Below are positions 52,378 through 61,841 of a stretch of 64,000 bases of DNA, piece by piece (positions within the stretch are counted from its first letter, which is position 1; every line of letters begins with the position of its first letter). A program made the translations under genes and the position numbers. The stretch spans positions 2,366,685 through 2,430,684 of the forward strand of contig NZ_CP073710.1 of NCBI RefSeq assembly GCF_021184045.1, read 5' to 3'. The notes under the pieces are model-generated. The model searched no databases. It saw nothing but the letters and a program-made list of their open reading frames with translations, and was not told where the DNA came from. Origin of the DNA: Methanococcoides orientis. GTDB lineage: Archaea > Halobacteriota > Methanosarcinia > Methanosarcinales > Methanosarcinaceae.

Positions 52378-53649
52378 TTGTTTCACATGACCCTTGAGCC
52401 GGTTCACATTAAAGCCATTTCCAGTATGGTATCCCGTATCGATAGTTTATCGGAGGACGATGAACCGGAAAAGGCACCTGAGCTTTTTGAACTTCTCAGT
52501 GAGCTGGAATATGAAGGTAAGGTCGTGCTCAAGGCACTCGGTAAACTCTTCCGTGCAAAAGTTGACATCGATCGGATGTCTCTTGCAAAAGACCCCTTTG
52601 AGAAGACCTATTCCTGCGATAGCGGCAGTACCAATCCGATATCTTTCAACAGCGGGCTGTATGTGGATCTTTGTCATTGCAGTATTGCTTCAACTCCTAC
52701 GGATATCGATCTTCATTCAAAATGGACCATGGTGATGTCAACGTACTCTCCCGGTACAGGCATGGTTATCGACACAACAGGGGGTTGGGACTACTTTGAT
52801 GAAAATGAGGGTCGTGCATCCATTGTAAAGATCAGACCCGGACTGCTCAAGAAAAGGGTTGACCGGATGGTGCATAATATTGCATTGTACCTGTCAGAAT
52901 CAGAACACATACTATGGCTCATGGAAAAATTCGATGAAGATGGCTTTTTCATAATGGATGGTCCTATTTATCCAAAACAGTTGATGTACTGGATGGTTGT
53001 GGAATCCGATGAAGTGCAGATAAGGGATGACGACAATGCAAAACGGATCCTGCAGAACTATGTGGACATCATGGACCATCATATTGCTAACAGAAGACCT
53101 CTCATCGGCTTTGTGAAAAACCCGGAGGATATGCAGACAATGATAACTCTCCGGAAAAAATATTCTATGGGCGATCTTCCCTGGCTGAGGGATTCACAGT
53201 TCTTCAAAAATGTGCTCTCGCCGGGAAAGGACGAAGGAAAAGGTAGCAGATGGATAACCTATACCAACTGGTTCCTGCAGCCCAATCAGTTCTATGAGAA
53301 TATGATGGATAGCACTTCTCTTGTTCTGGATCTGGATCTTAAGCATGAGTTTCCCAAAGAGGACTATGCGATCACATTTTTCATGGTCTTTGTTCCGTCC
53401 ATTGATGTTCTTTTCAAGATCGAATCTCCTTATGGGATAACAAAGGATGAGCAGATGCGGGACCAGATCACAAGGAAAGTTCTGCACGATATTGCTGTGA
53501 ATGGCATCCCTATGACACTTTCAAAGGCAGATTCCCTTGCGAAGATAAGGATCTCGGAAAAAAAGCTGATCAAAGGCATGTTCAAAGGACAGAAGATCGA
53601 TACTATTTACAATGATGTGAGATGGGGTGAATCAATAGATGATCAATGA
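52378..53649 (+). CDS. nurA: NurA-family nuclease
   Basis: A 423-residue protein with NurA features: the catalytic Asp in YSCDSGSTNPISFNSGLYVD, a second acidic patch GFFIMDGPIYPKQL, and RRPLIGFVKN. NurA is a 5'-3' nuclease working with HerA in DNA end resection. ATG 52378 or the internal ATG 52387 may be the start. It overlaps herA by 11 bases. Mre11 and Rad50, often neighbours of this pair, are absent from the window. Confidence 0.82.
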   Translation: MFHMTLEPVHIKAISSMVSRIDSLSEDDEPEKAPELFELLSELEYEGKVVLKALGKLFRAKVDIDRMSLAKDPFEKTYSCDSGSTNPISFNSGLYVDLCHCSIASTPTDIDLHSKWTMVMSTYSPGTGMVIDTTGGWDYFDENEGRASIVKIRPGLLKKRVDRMVHNIALYLSESEHILWLMEKFDEDGFFIMDGPIYPKQLMYWMVVESDEVQIRDDDNAKRILQNYVDIMDHHIANRRPLIGFVKNPEDMQTMITLRKKYSMGDLPWLRDSQFFKNVLSPGKDEGKGSRWITYTNWFLQPNQFYENMMDSTSLVLDLDLKHEFPKEDYAITFFMVFVPSIDVLFKIESPYGITKDEQMRDQITRKVLHDIAVNGIPMTLSKADSLAKIRISEKKLIKGMFKGQKIDTIYNDVRWGESIDDQ

Positions 53650-55477
53650 TACAGACTTATTGGCCTATGCTTCAGAGAGTGATCTTAATGATGAAAACGC
53701 TACGGAGCTAATTTCGGAAAACAGGGCTACTTCAAAAGTTCCTGAATTCGAGGAGTATGATGTTGGGGCTTCGTTCGATCTGAATACCGGTGATGCGGAC
53801 AACGCCTTTGGTATCATAACGACAGGTTTTGATCCTCTCGAGGTCACCGAATCCGGCTCGAGGATCGCAGGCTACATCACTACGGATCACAGGTCACAGG
53901 TACGCCTGGGCACATATGTTATAGTACCTTATGAGAACGAACACCTCTTTGCACGTATATGGAAGCTCCAGTACCAGCAGCAGTTCGAAGTGGATGATGC
54001 TACCGAGATACATTCACGCAGGATGCTCAGGAGCAACACCACTGCAGAGCTGGATTACAAGTTCCTAGCCTACCTTGATCCGATATGTATCCTTTATGAG
54101 CATGTACCCGGGGATGAATCCTCTCTTATGCGTCGTATGGCAGACCGTATCCCAAGGCCCAACACTCCTATATTGCCGGTAACTGAAAAACTGAAGATAC
54201 AGACCGGGCTTAACATCCCTCGCGAAGGTATCTTCCTTGGTCACCTGAGCGTAGGTGGTGAACTGGTACGAACACATGCATCACCACCGACCGTGCCTTA
54301 CTATCTGAGGAATGATTATTCCATGGGCGACCCATTGATATTCAGGCATATGCTGGTCTGTGGAAGTACCGGTACCGGTAAGACCTTCCTCACAAAGAAC
54401 ATCCTGCGCCAGTTCATGAGCGAGGATAACAGATATCAGGTGCGTGACAATGGGGATGGTGTAAAAAAGAACAAGAACCCGTGTCTGGTGATAATGGATC
54501 CTCAGGATGAGTATTCTCAGCTTCTGGAGGATAATCCTGATCTTGTCTCTTCCGATGAACATAATATGAACTCAGAGAGCGTGAAGTTTGGTGGCGTCCC
54601 TTCCACAAAGACCTTTGTGGCAAAGGTGGATGGGCAAAACTACAATGGCAGGTCACGTGCCCAGCAGGCTGAATTTACAATACCTTTCGAGATGGTCAGA
54701 AGCAACTCCTGGCTGATCGCTGCAGCAGGACTTACTGAGCTTCAGGGAATCGCTCTTGAACTTCTGCTTGAGGATTACTTCAAAAGACCTGGAAAACATA
54801 CGTACAACGGCTTTATGGAGCACATCGATGATGCAGGCGTGAGGGGCACTTATGTTGACAACGGCAAGATTCACGAAGCATCCTATGATGGAATTGTAAG
54901 GAAGGTCAGGAACCAGGCTTTCAAAAGGGTCTTCGACCAGCCTGCAACCCCTATTAATGAAATGCTTGCTGATATCTTCAAAGCAGGGCAGATCTGCGTA
55001 TTCCCTACTGAGTACATCTCGAACACCAGGATACGGGATCTTATCACACTTACTCTTATGACCATCGTTGTGGACAACAAATTGAATACATCCGGCGATG
55101 CACTGGTCAAGGAAACTCCGATCATCCTTGTGCTGGATGAAGCACACAGGTATCTCTCGAAGGGTGCAGGAGAACACTCTAAGCGCATCATCTCCAAGTT
55201 CGCGGATGCAGCCCGCCAGGGCCGTAAGGAAGGCCTGGGTCTGTTCCTTATCACGCAGGACCCTCAGGATATAGATGAAACAGTGTTCAAGCAGGTCAAC
55301 AGTCGTGTGATCCTGAACCTTTCCAACGATGCCGCAATAAGTGCAATGAAGGTCAAAAAAGAGTATGAAAAGCGTATTCCATATCTCAAGAAAGGACAAA
55401 TGATAATTCAAAGTCCTGACAACAGCGATGTTGTGGAAGTCATAGGGCTTTCAAAGTGTGTTGTAAAGCATGTCTGA
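53639..55477 (+). CDS. herA: HerA-type bipolar DNA helicase/translocase
   Basis: A 612-residue ATPase. The N-terminal HAS barrel (GYITTDHRSQVRLGTYVIVP), Walker A CGSTGTGKTFLTKN, Walker B IILVLDEAHRYLS, and a C-terminal arginine finger region (DAARQGRKEGLGLFLITQDP) are all present. It forms a hexamer that works with NurA. ATG start inside the nurA gene shows coupling. A tRNA-Lys follows 88 bases later. Confidence 0.92.
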   Translation: MINDTDLLAYASESDLNDENATELISENRATSKVPEFEEYDVGASFDLNTGDADNAFGIITTGFDPLEVTESGSRIAGYITTDHRSQVRLGTYVIVPYENEHLFARIWKLQYQQQFEVDDATEIHSRRMLRSNTTAELDYKFLAYLDPICILYEHVPGDESSLMRRMADRIPRPNTPILPVTEKLKIQTGLNIPREGIFLGHLSVGGELVRTHASPPTVPYYLRNDYSMGDPLIFRHMLVCGSTGTGKTFLTKNILRQFMSEDNRYQVRDNGDGVKKNKNPCLVIMDPQDEYSQLLEDNPDLVSSDEHNMNSESVKFGGVPSTKTFVAKVDGQNYNGRSRAQQAEFTIPFEMVRSNSWLIAAAGLTELQGIALELLLEDYFKRPGKHTYNGFMEHIDDAGVRGTYVDNGKIHEASYDGIVRKVRNQAFKRVFDQPATPINEMLADIFKAGQICVFPTEYISNTRIRDLITLTLMTIVVDNKLNTSGDALVKETPIILVLDEAHRYLSKGAGEHSKRIISKFADAARQGRKEGLGLFLITQDPQDIDETVFKQVNSRVILNLSNDAAISAMKVKKEYEKRIPYLKKGQMIIQSPDNSDVVEVIGLSKCVVKHV

Positions 55478-55516
55478 AAAAAGAATTTGAGGGGCTATGT
55501 CTCCTCTCTTCCGATA

Positions 55517-55526
55517 TGTATATATG
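55517..55526 (+). promoter_or_regulatory. TATA box of tRNA-Lys copy 1
   Basis: TGTATATATG lies about 44 bases before the tRNA. The second tRNA-Lys has CCTATATATC at 57308-57317, at a similar distance, so each copy has its own promoter. Confidence 0.55.
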
Positions 55527-55565
55527 TGGGTACTACGTATGGGGGGAACTACTCATACATGCGTT

Positions 55566-55639
55566 GGGCCGGTAGCTTAGTCAGGCAGAGCGATGGACTC
55601 TTAATCCATCGGCCGAGGGTTCAAATCCCTTCCGGCCCG
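55566..55639 (+). tRNA. tRNA-Lys (CTT), copy 1
   Basis: A 74-base cloverleaf: acceptor GGGCCGG/CCGGCCC, anticodon loop CTCTTAA (anticodon CTT) on stem ATGGA/TCCAT, T-arm with TTCAAAT loop, discriminator G. The CCA is not encoded (CTT follows). Identical base for base to the copy at 57354. Confidence 0.97.
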
Positions 55640-55918
55640 CTTTTTATGAGATGCTAATTCTATATTCTAATTCTCTATCTTTAAATTTCAATCTGACTAT
55701 TTACAATCGGATCATTGTTGATATCAGGCTTACAAATGTTTCTCATGGGATCTTATCTTCCTCCCGAATTTTGTAGACTATTTTGGGGCAGTTTTATTTT
55801 CGTCTATAAACCCGGAGTAATGCTCAATACATTTGCTCGGTCTACCTACAAAAACTTATTATGTGATATTATCAATCATATAACAAAATAATAATTTTCA
55901 CAAAATTTAGTTTGTAAT

Positions 55919-57259
55919 GTGGCGGTATGTGTGAATAAAACAAACGTTATCCCGGTAGTGAAAGTCTGTATGCTTATGTGTGTACTCTTCCTCGTATTTT
56001 CAATGGGTGTTGTCAATGGAGGAACGGGGGAATCTCTTGATCCGGAATGGGTACAGATTTTTTTCGGAAAATCCAATGATAGTGTCGCTGGCTATTCTGT
56101 CCAGCAGACCACTGATGGAGGGTATGTACTGACAGGTTATTACAGCAGCTATCCTGAAAATCTGATCGTGGATGAATTTGATGATACTAATTGGGTAACG
56201 GAAGGAGTCTGCCTTATCAAGACCGATGCTTCCGGCACTCTCCAGTGGTTCAGGCTTTTTGATTCTCAATATGGTAATGAAGGCCAATCCGTACAACAAA
56301 CCTCCGATGGGGGTTACATCATAGCCGGTGAGTATGGGGGAAACAATCGTGATGTCTGGCTTATCAAGACCGATACTGAAGGCAGAAAGGAGTGGGATAA
56401 AACATTCGGTGGCCCTGAAGACGAAATGGGATTTGCTGTTGTGCAGACTTCGGACGGGGGATATATTGTTACTGGTTCCACATACTCGTACGGTCCGTAT
56501 GGGGAAAACATCTGGCTTATCAAAACGGATTCCAATGGCACTAAAGAATGGGATAAAGTATTCGGCGGTTCTGAACATGAAGGCGGGCGAGATGTTATAC
56601 AGATTTCAGATGGTGGGTATATTGTAACGGGGGGTAGCTGGCTTATCAAAACCGATTCTGATGGCAATGAGGAGTGGAATAAAACAGGCGTGGACGGCCG
56701 CTCTGTCTGGCAAACTGCGGATGGAGGTTATGTTATAGCCGGTGAGATTGGGTACGATCTACAGCTTACCAAAACAGATCATTTCGGTAATACGGAATGG
56801 AGTAAGACATTTGAGGAATTTGGTACGGGAACTGCTTATGCTGTCCAACAAACTCTCGAGGGTGGCTATATTTTAACCGGCAGTTACTATGCAGGTTAGG
56901 ACAATGTTGATGTCTGTCTTATAAAAACCGATTCATCAGGTAATAAAGAATGGGAGAAATCGTTTGGAGGCGGTGGTGAAGACCGGGGCTTTTCCGTCAA
57001 ACAATCCACTGATGGGGGATATGTACTCACAGGTGTCACTTCCTCTCAGGGACCCGGAGGGGAAGATGCCTTCCTGATCAAGACCGATCCGAACGGCAAC
57101 GCCGGGGATGGTAAGATGACTCCTGTGCCAAGAAATGTGTCCCATTTGCAGGATACTATATCTCTTGTCGGCTTCATGGTCATTTTCCTGTTGCAGCTCC
57201 TGGCTATCCCACTTCTTGTATTCCTGATACTCGTTTATCTGTGGAAAAGGTATAAATGA
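55919..57259 (+). CDS. Secreted/membrane beta-propeller-like repeat protein with in-frame TAG
   Basis: Signal sequence (VCMLMCVLFLVFSMGVVNGG), then about eight repeats of some 50 residues with consensus SDGGYIVTG and WLIKTDSNGTKEW, probably a beta-propeller. A TAG at 56897-56899 interrupts the frame, in the loop of a repeat. Reading on gives DNVDVCLIKTDSSGNKEWEK, another complete repeat, a transmembrane helix (ISLVGFMVIFLLQLLAIPLL) and KRYK before TGA at 57257-57259. So TAG is probably read as pyrrolysine, or is a recent nonsense mutation. Start GTG 55919 or GTG 55931. Flanked by the two identical tRNA-Lys genes. Confidence 0.8.
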
Positions 57260-57353
57260 ACAATTCTGTTGCAGATCCGGATGGATTGAATTCCCTTTCT
57301 TCCGAAACCTATATATCATGAAAATACCTATGGAAGCCAGCTTCAATAGAATT

Positions 57354-57427
57354 GGGCCGGTAGCTTAGTCAGGCAGAGCGATGGACTCTTAATCCATCGG
57401 CCGAGGGTTCAAATCCCTTCCGGCCCG
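57354..57427 (+). tRNA. tRNA-Lys (CTT), copy 2
   Basis: Identical over all 74 bases to the gene at 55566, including the immediately following CTT. Flanking sequence outside the gene differs. A TATA box lies at 57308-57317. Confidence 0.97.
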
Positions 57428-57576
57428 CTTTCAATTCATATCTTTTTTCGGAATAATTATTGAATAACTATATTGAATAATTAACTACTGTAATGCTTAT
57501 GATGTCTTACATATCATATTGATAACCTATGCCACGTATAGTGTTGCATACTAATTTCCATCTTTAGGTGAGAACA

Positions 57577-57756
57577 ATGCCAAAAGTAAGTGTTGATATT
57601 CCACAGGAACTTCTTGACGACCTGAACGCACATGTAGGAAATGACAGGAAGTTCGTCAGCCAGTCCGATGCTATAAGAACTGCCATCCGCAAGATGCTTG
57701 ACATGATGGATGATATCGACCGGAGGCATGGAAGGTTGGATCAGGAAAGGCCCTGA
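57577..57756 (+). CDS. Ribbon-helix-helix (CopG-type) regulator
   Basis: A 59-residue RHH protein: beta strand PKVSVDIPQELLDDLNAHVG, then DRKFVSQSDAIRTAIRKMLD. ATG 57577 has GGTGAG five bases ahead, so the GTG at 57568 is not the start. Probable DNA-binding dimer; target unknown. No toxin gene sits beside it. Confidence 0.85.
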   Translation: MPKVSVDIPQELLDDLNAHVGNDRKFVSQSDAIRTAIRKMLDMMDDIDRRHGRLDQERP

Positions 57757-57839
57757 TGGCTTTTTAATGCAAATCCATTTAGTTCGAACTAAATGGGGAT
57801 CGAAAATATAAATTTAAAAAATAAGAAAAAGGCTAAGTC

Positions 57840-58613
57840 TCAAAGCCCTTTTAGGAAATTCAGACTTTCTCTTCCTTCTTCCAGGCTGCTCATCTCGGTG
57901 ACGAGCCTGCCCTTGTAACCGGATAATCCTTTTTTCACAGCTTCCCAGTTGACAGAACCCCTGCCTGCGGGGAGATGCTCATCTCTCTTGCCCATGTTGT
58001 CATGAAGGTGTACATGCAATATCCTGTCCCTGCATTTTTCAAGGAATTCCTCGAGGTGTCCTGTTGTGTTCGCATGTCCCACGTCCAGGGTCATTGCGAC
58101 GTTGTCACGGTCAACATCGTCCAGTATCCTTAATATTTCATCAGGTTCCCTGCCAAATATCATCGGGAAATCGGGCATATTCTCCACAGCAATGGAGATG
58201 CCATATTCTTCAGCAGTATCACATAGTTCCCGGATTGAACGGACGTTCGTATCCCATGCACGTTCAGGCACCTTCTTTCCGTATGGTGAAAGGTATCCGG
58301 GGTGCACGACTGCAACTTCCACAAGTCCGGATGCCAGGGTGAGGTAGTTCTTCATTTGCCTGAGCACTTCTCCGTGTATGCCTGGATTGAGGCCTGCCAT
58401 GTTCATGTCCGAGAATGGCATGTGCATGGTAAGCACAAGATTTGTGGTCTCAAGTACTTCCCTGATCTTTGGCAGATTTTCTTCGCTAAGGCACTGGGTA
58501 CCTTCCTGTACCATCTCCCAGCCTGTAAAGCCTATGTCCTCAAGTTCATAGACCCATGGGAAGGGTTCCTCAAGGACTGCATTTGATGAGAAACTTAATC
58601 TGCTGACGTCCAT
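57840..58613 (-). CDS. TIM-barrel sugar-phosphate isomerase/AP endonuclease-2 family protein
   Basis: A 257-residue xylose isomerase-like TIM barrel. Metal-ligand segments are AVVHPGYLSPYG, SIAVENMPDFPMIFG, MTLDVGHANTTGHLEEFL and LHVHLHDNMGKRDEHLPAGR. Endonuclease IV and sugar isomerases share these; the shorter length and context do not decide. First gene to the left of a minus-strand group with DUF54 and UPF0200. Confidence 0.87.
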   Translation of the reverse strand: MDVSRLSFSSNAVLEEPFPWVYELEDIGFTGWEMVQEGTQCLSEENLPKIREVLETTNLVLTMHMPFSDMNMAGLNPGIHGEVLRQMKNYLTLASGLVEVAVVHPGYLSPYGKKVPERAWDTNVRSIRELCDTAEEYGISIAVENMPDFPMIFGREPDEILRILDDVDRDNVAMTLDVGHANTTGHLEEFLEKCRDRILHVHLHDNMGKRDEHLPAGRGSVNWEAVKKGLSGYKGRLVTEMSSLEEGRESLNFLKGL

Positions 58614-58634
58614 GCTATCTCACTTCCGGGGGTT

Positions 58635-59075
58635 TTAGAGCTTTGGCATTTCAGGTTCAAAGAGTGGTATTCCTTCCTCTGTTGGTGGTGCTAACCACTC
58701 GATGAGTATCTCCATCTCTTCCGCGGTATCTGTCGTTATATCAACGTGTATGGATCCGAGGGGTTCATCCTGGGTAGCTAAATTCAATTTACCTATTGTT
58801 GCTACCTGCTTGTTAATGAGGAATCTGCTTCTTGTCGGATTCCTGTAACTGCCTGCTTCCAGTCTGGTGCGGGCAGTATCAATGATAAGTTCTCTCCTGA
58901 ACAGGTCATGAATGTTCCTGAGACTCTCGATATCACCGTTACCTTCGATGAAATCACCTTCGTCGGTAGTTACTGTTTCTATCTCTATAAGCGGGAACAT
59001 GTTCATGACTGCCTTCTCAACACGTTCCTTATCCTCTGTGGGATTGACGGCAGTTCTGACTTTTACTTCTATCAT
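58635..59075 (-). CDS. DUF54 RNA-binding protein (UPF0201)
   Basis: A 146-residue COG1325-type protein linked by family to RNA binding or exosome work: VRTAVNPTEDKERVEKAVMN, then ARTRLEAGSYRNPTRSRFLI and LNLATQDEPLGSIHV. ATG overlaps the stop of the UPF0200 kinase gene by four bases, a conserved archaeal pairing. Confidence 0.88.
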   Translation of the reverse strand: MIEVKVRTAVNPTEDKERVEKAVMNMFPLIEIETVTTDEGDFIEGNGDIESLRNIHDLFRRELIIDTARTRLEAGSYRNPTRSRFLINKQVATIGKLNLATQDEPLGSIHVDITTDTAEEMEILIEWLAPPTEEGIPLFEPEMPKL

Positions 59076-59611
59076 GTGTTCTCCAGTATTTCATTGATAG
59101 TATTCCTGAATGCATCGATGGTGTCGGTGTTATCGACAGTTATGTCTGCCACTTTGATGGCTTCTGCAAGTCCCCATCCAAGTTCCCGTTCATCTCTTAT
59201 CTTCAATGCTTCGATATCGGTCATATCATCGCTTCTGCCACGGTTCGTGACCCTTTCAAAGCGTGTTTCCAGAGGTGCATCGATGAAGACCAGTGTAAAA
59301 TCGTCTCCGAAATGCTCCTTGAAAAATGTGACCTCTGCTATTCCGCGTACACCATCCACAACGACAAGGTCTTTTCCTAAAGCCTCTATCTTTGGAACAC
59401 AACGCTTTGCAACAGCATCCATGCCTTCCTTATCTCGCAGGTCGTTTGCCACGCCGCCGGTGTTGGCATCTGTGGGGTCGAGCCCTCTTGCTTTGACCTC
59501 GTCGCGTATAACATCTCCCATGTTTACAACATCGATATTTTCTTCCTTTACAACATCTGATGCTACGGATTTGCCTGCTGCCGGCATTCCTACAAAAGCT
59601 ATGATCTTCAT
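59072..59611 (-). CDS. UPF0200 nucleotide kinase-like protein
   Basis: A 179-residue P-loop protein resembling dephospho-CoA or nucleoside kinases. Walker A is FVGMPAAGKSVASD; the lid-like region is VFIDAPLETRFERVTNRGRS; VVVDGVRGIAEV holds the Walker B-type Asp. Substrate is unknown. Head of the minus-strand group. Confidence 0.88.
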   Translation of the reverse strand: MKIIAFVGMPAAGKSVASDVVKEENIDVVNMGDVIRDEVKARGLDPTDANTGGVANDLRDKEGMDAVAKRCVPKIEALGKDLVVVDGVRGIAEVTFFKEHFGDDFTLVFIDAPLETRFERVTNRGRSDDMTDIEALKIRDERELGWGLAEAIKVADITVDNTDTIDAFRNTINEILENT

Positions 59612-59760
59612 ATTTTGTGATCCTGTTGTGGTTTAAGTAATAATATATTGAAATTATAATGTTCATTACACTGATTAGTGTATATTATATGTATGGTGAA
59701 CGGGATTATCAAGGTTTTGATTTTATATATCAGTATGTCTTTGTGTGAGTTGAGCTTAAT

Positions 59761-60714
59761 ATGAGACTGGGCGGCGTGGATCTTACTGGTAACCTTTTGC
59801 TTGCACCTATGGCGGATGTGACGAATCTGGCCTTCAGGCTGATGTGCAAAAGATATGGCGCGTCCCTGACATTTACTGAGATGATAAGTTCAGATGCAGT
59901 TGTACACGGTAATGAGAAGTCTTTCCTTCGGGGAATGACCTGTGAGGAAGAGCGTCCTTTTGGAGTGCAGTTATTTGGTCACTGTCCTGAAACGATAACT
60001 ACTGCAGCACTTGCTATTGAGGAAATGTTCGAGCCGGTGGTAATTGACATTAACCTTGGATGTCCATCACCTACTATTACAAGTGCCGGGTGTGGTTCCG
60101 CACTACTTCGCTCACCTGAAATTGTGAGTGAGATCTTCAGGGATCTTTGTGAGAACGTGAACACGCCGGTAAGTGCAAAGATACGTATTCTTGAAAGCGT
60201 GGATGACACTCTTGATATTGCTACCCGGCTGGAAGAAGCTGGTGTCTGTGCGATCACTGTCCATGGACGTACAAGGGAGCAAGGCTATCAGGGGTTTGCA
60301 GACCATAGTTATGCAAAGCGCATCAAAGAGGAACTCTCAATTCCGGTTATCGCCAATGGGGACGTAAAAGATGGTGAGTCTGCAAAACGTATTCTGGAAT
60401 ATACCGGATGTGACGGGTTGATGGTCGGGAGGGCAGCGATGGGTGACCCTCATGTTTTCTATCGAATATCCCGTTACCTTGAGGACGGTGAGGTCATTGG
60501 AACTTGCTGTGGACAACGCAGGGATGATCTACTTGAATACATTGAACTGCTGGAAAAGTTCGATCTGACGTCACATGTGAACATGAAGGCACATTCGCAG
60601 TGGTTCACAAGGGGCTTAAAAGATAGCAGGCGTATGCGTATGGAGATGGGTAATGCCGATTCCCACGTTTCTCTTGTGGAATGCATTCGGAATATGTGCG
60701 GGAATGATTCTTAA
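59761..60714 (+). CDS. dus: tRNA-dihydrouridine synthase
   Basis: FMN-dependent reduction of uridines in the tRNA D-loop. The barrel start LAPMADVTNLAFRLMCKRYG, the active-site stretch DINLGCPSPTITSAGCGSAL with the catalytic Cys, and ITVHGRTREQGYQGFADHSY are clear; NGDVKDGESA and VGRAAMGDPH follow. A TATA-like TTTTATATATC lies about 30 bases before the ATG, suggesting a leaderless message. Confidence 0.94.
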   Translation: MRLGGVDLTGNLLLAPMADVTNLAFRLMCKRYGASLTFTEMISSDAVVHGNEKSFLRGMTCEEERPFGVQLFGHCPETITTAALAIEEMFEPVVIDINLGCPSPTITSAGCGSALLRSPEIVSEIFRDLCENVNTPVSAKIRILESVDDTLDIATRLEEAGVCAITVHGRTREQGYQGFADHSYAKRIKEELSIPVIANGDVKDGESAKRILEYTGCDGLMVGRAAMGDPHVFYRISRYLEDGEVIGTCCGQRRDDLLEYIELLEKFDLTSHVNMKAHSQWFTRGLKDSRRMRMEMGNADSHVSLVECIRNMCGNDS

Positions 60715-61034
60715 TAACATTTTGTACATATGTGCATTAAATATCATAACTGTCGCATGATGCCGTTTTTCAAACATATTCTTCTATTTTAGGGTTAGTT
60801 TTTTTCATCGATTTACCGAAAGACTAAATAGTAATTAGGATTGTACACAATTAAACATTGCATTTAGACTGCGATATATATTTTTGGCAGTCAATGTGTG
60901 TGAAAAACAACTACGGTCTAAAGGTTCATGCCTTTTGGCGATACATTCCGAATACTATTGGACCTTGTCCAAAACGAATGTGGTAGCTGTTCATTATCGA
61001 ATAATTATAACTTATTGTCTTACGGAGAATACAC
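60715..61034. other. Long leader/promoter region of porCDAB
   Basis: No gene. A TATA-like GATATATATTTTT lies at 60874-60886, which would give an RNA leader of about 120 bases. Within it TTGGAC-CTT-GTCCAA (60958-60972) is a perfect stem, with outer CATTC (60944-60948) and GAATG (60976-60980) also complementary. CGGAGAA lies before the porC ATG. Confidence 0.5.
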
Positions 61035-61577
61035 ATGAAAGAAATAAGAATACACGGTAGAGGCGGACAGGGTTCTGTTACTGCTGCCGAGCTGCTGGCT
61101 GTTGCAGCTTTTGCTGATGGTAAGTTCAGCCAGGCATTCCCTGCTTTTGGTGTGGAACGCCGTGGTGCACCGGTTCAGGCATTTACAAGGATCAATGATG
61201 ATCCTATCAGACTCAGGGCTCAGGTATACGAGCCGGACTATGTTATCGTCCAGGACCCAACACTCCTCGAAGTAGTCAGTATCGCAAGCGGTGCAAAGGA
61301 CGACGGAATCATTCTTATTAACAGTGATTTTGATCCGGAACACTTCGACCTTGACACCAATGCTAAGATCATGACGGTCAACGCTACAAAGATCGCCCTT
61401 GATATTATTGGAAGGCCTATTGTGAACACTGTTCTCTTAGGTGCTTTCGCAGGTGCATCCGGTCTTATCGACCCTGCATCCATCAAGGAAGCTGTTATGG
61501 AGCGCTTCCCCGGCAAGGTCGGTGAGAAGAACGCAGAGGCTATCCAGAAAGCCTACGATATGATGATGGAGGCTTAA
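61035..61577 (+). CDS. porC: Pyruvate:ferredoxin oxidoreductase, gamma subunit
   Basis: A 180-residue gamma subunit: [40 protein letters not shown] and [20 protein letters not shown]. With PorD, PorA and PorB it converts pyruvate and CoA to acetyl-CoA, CO2 and reduced ferredoxin, and in methanogens works mostly toward pyruvate synthesis. First gene of the operon. Confidence 0.96.
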   Translation: MKEIRIHGRGGQGSVTAAELLAVAAFADGKFSQAFPAFGVERRGAPVQAFTRINDDPIRLRAQVYEPDYVIVQDPTLLEVVSIASGAKDDGIILINSDFDPEHFDLDTNAKIMTVNATKIALDIIGRPIVNTVLLGAFAGASGLIDPASIKEAVMERFPGKVGEKNAEAIQKAYDMMMEA

Positions 61578-61580
61578 ATT

Positions 61581-61841
61581 ATGACAATCCCACCAGGAGG
61601 AGTCTGTGCTCCAGGTTCCACTCTTGTTAACAAGACCGGCGGATGGAGAACATTCAAACCAGTCTATGATTATGACAAATGCATCAAATGCAAGCTCTGT
61701 GAACTCTTATGTCCGGATATGTCTATAGATCCAAAGGACGATGGTTTCTTTGAGTTCAACTATGACTTCTGCAAAGGATGCGGTATTTGTGCTAACGAAT
61801 GTCCAAAGGACGCTATTGAAATGGTTCTGGAGGAGAAATAA
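61581..61841 (+). CDS. porD: Pyruvate:ferredoxin oxidoreductase, delta subunit (ferredoxin)
   Basis: An 86-residue subunit with two [4Fe-4S] motifs: CIKCKLCELLCPD and CKGCGICANECPK. It passes electrons from the catalytic subunits to ferredoxin. It follows porC by three bases; its TAA shares a base with the ATG of porA. Confidence 0.97.
   Translation: MTIPPGGVCAPGSTLVNKTGGWRTFKPVYDYDKCIKCKLCELLCPDMSIDPKDDGFFEFNYDFCKGCGICANECPKDAIEMVLEEK

Noticed and set aside
57577-57756. Toxin-antitoxin pair
   Set aside because: The RHH protein has no companion toxin reading frame on either side.
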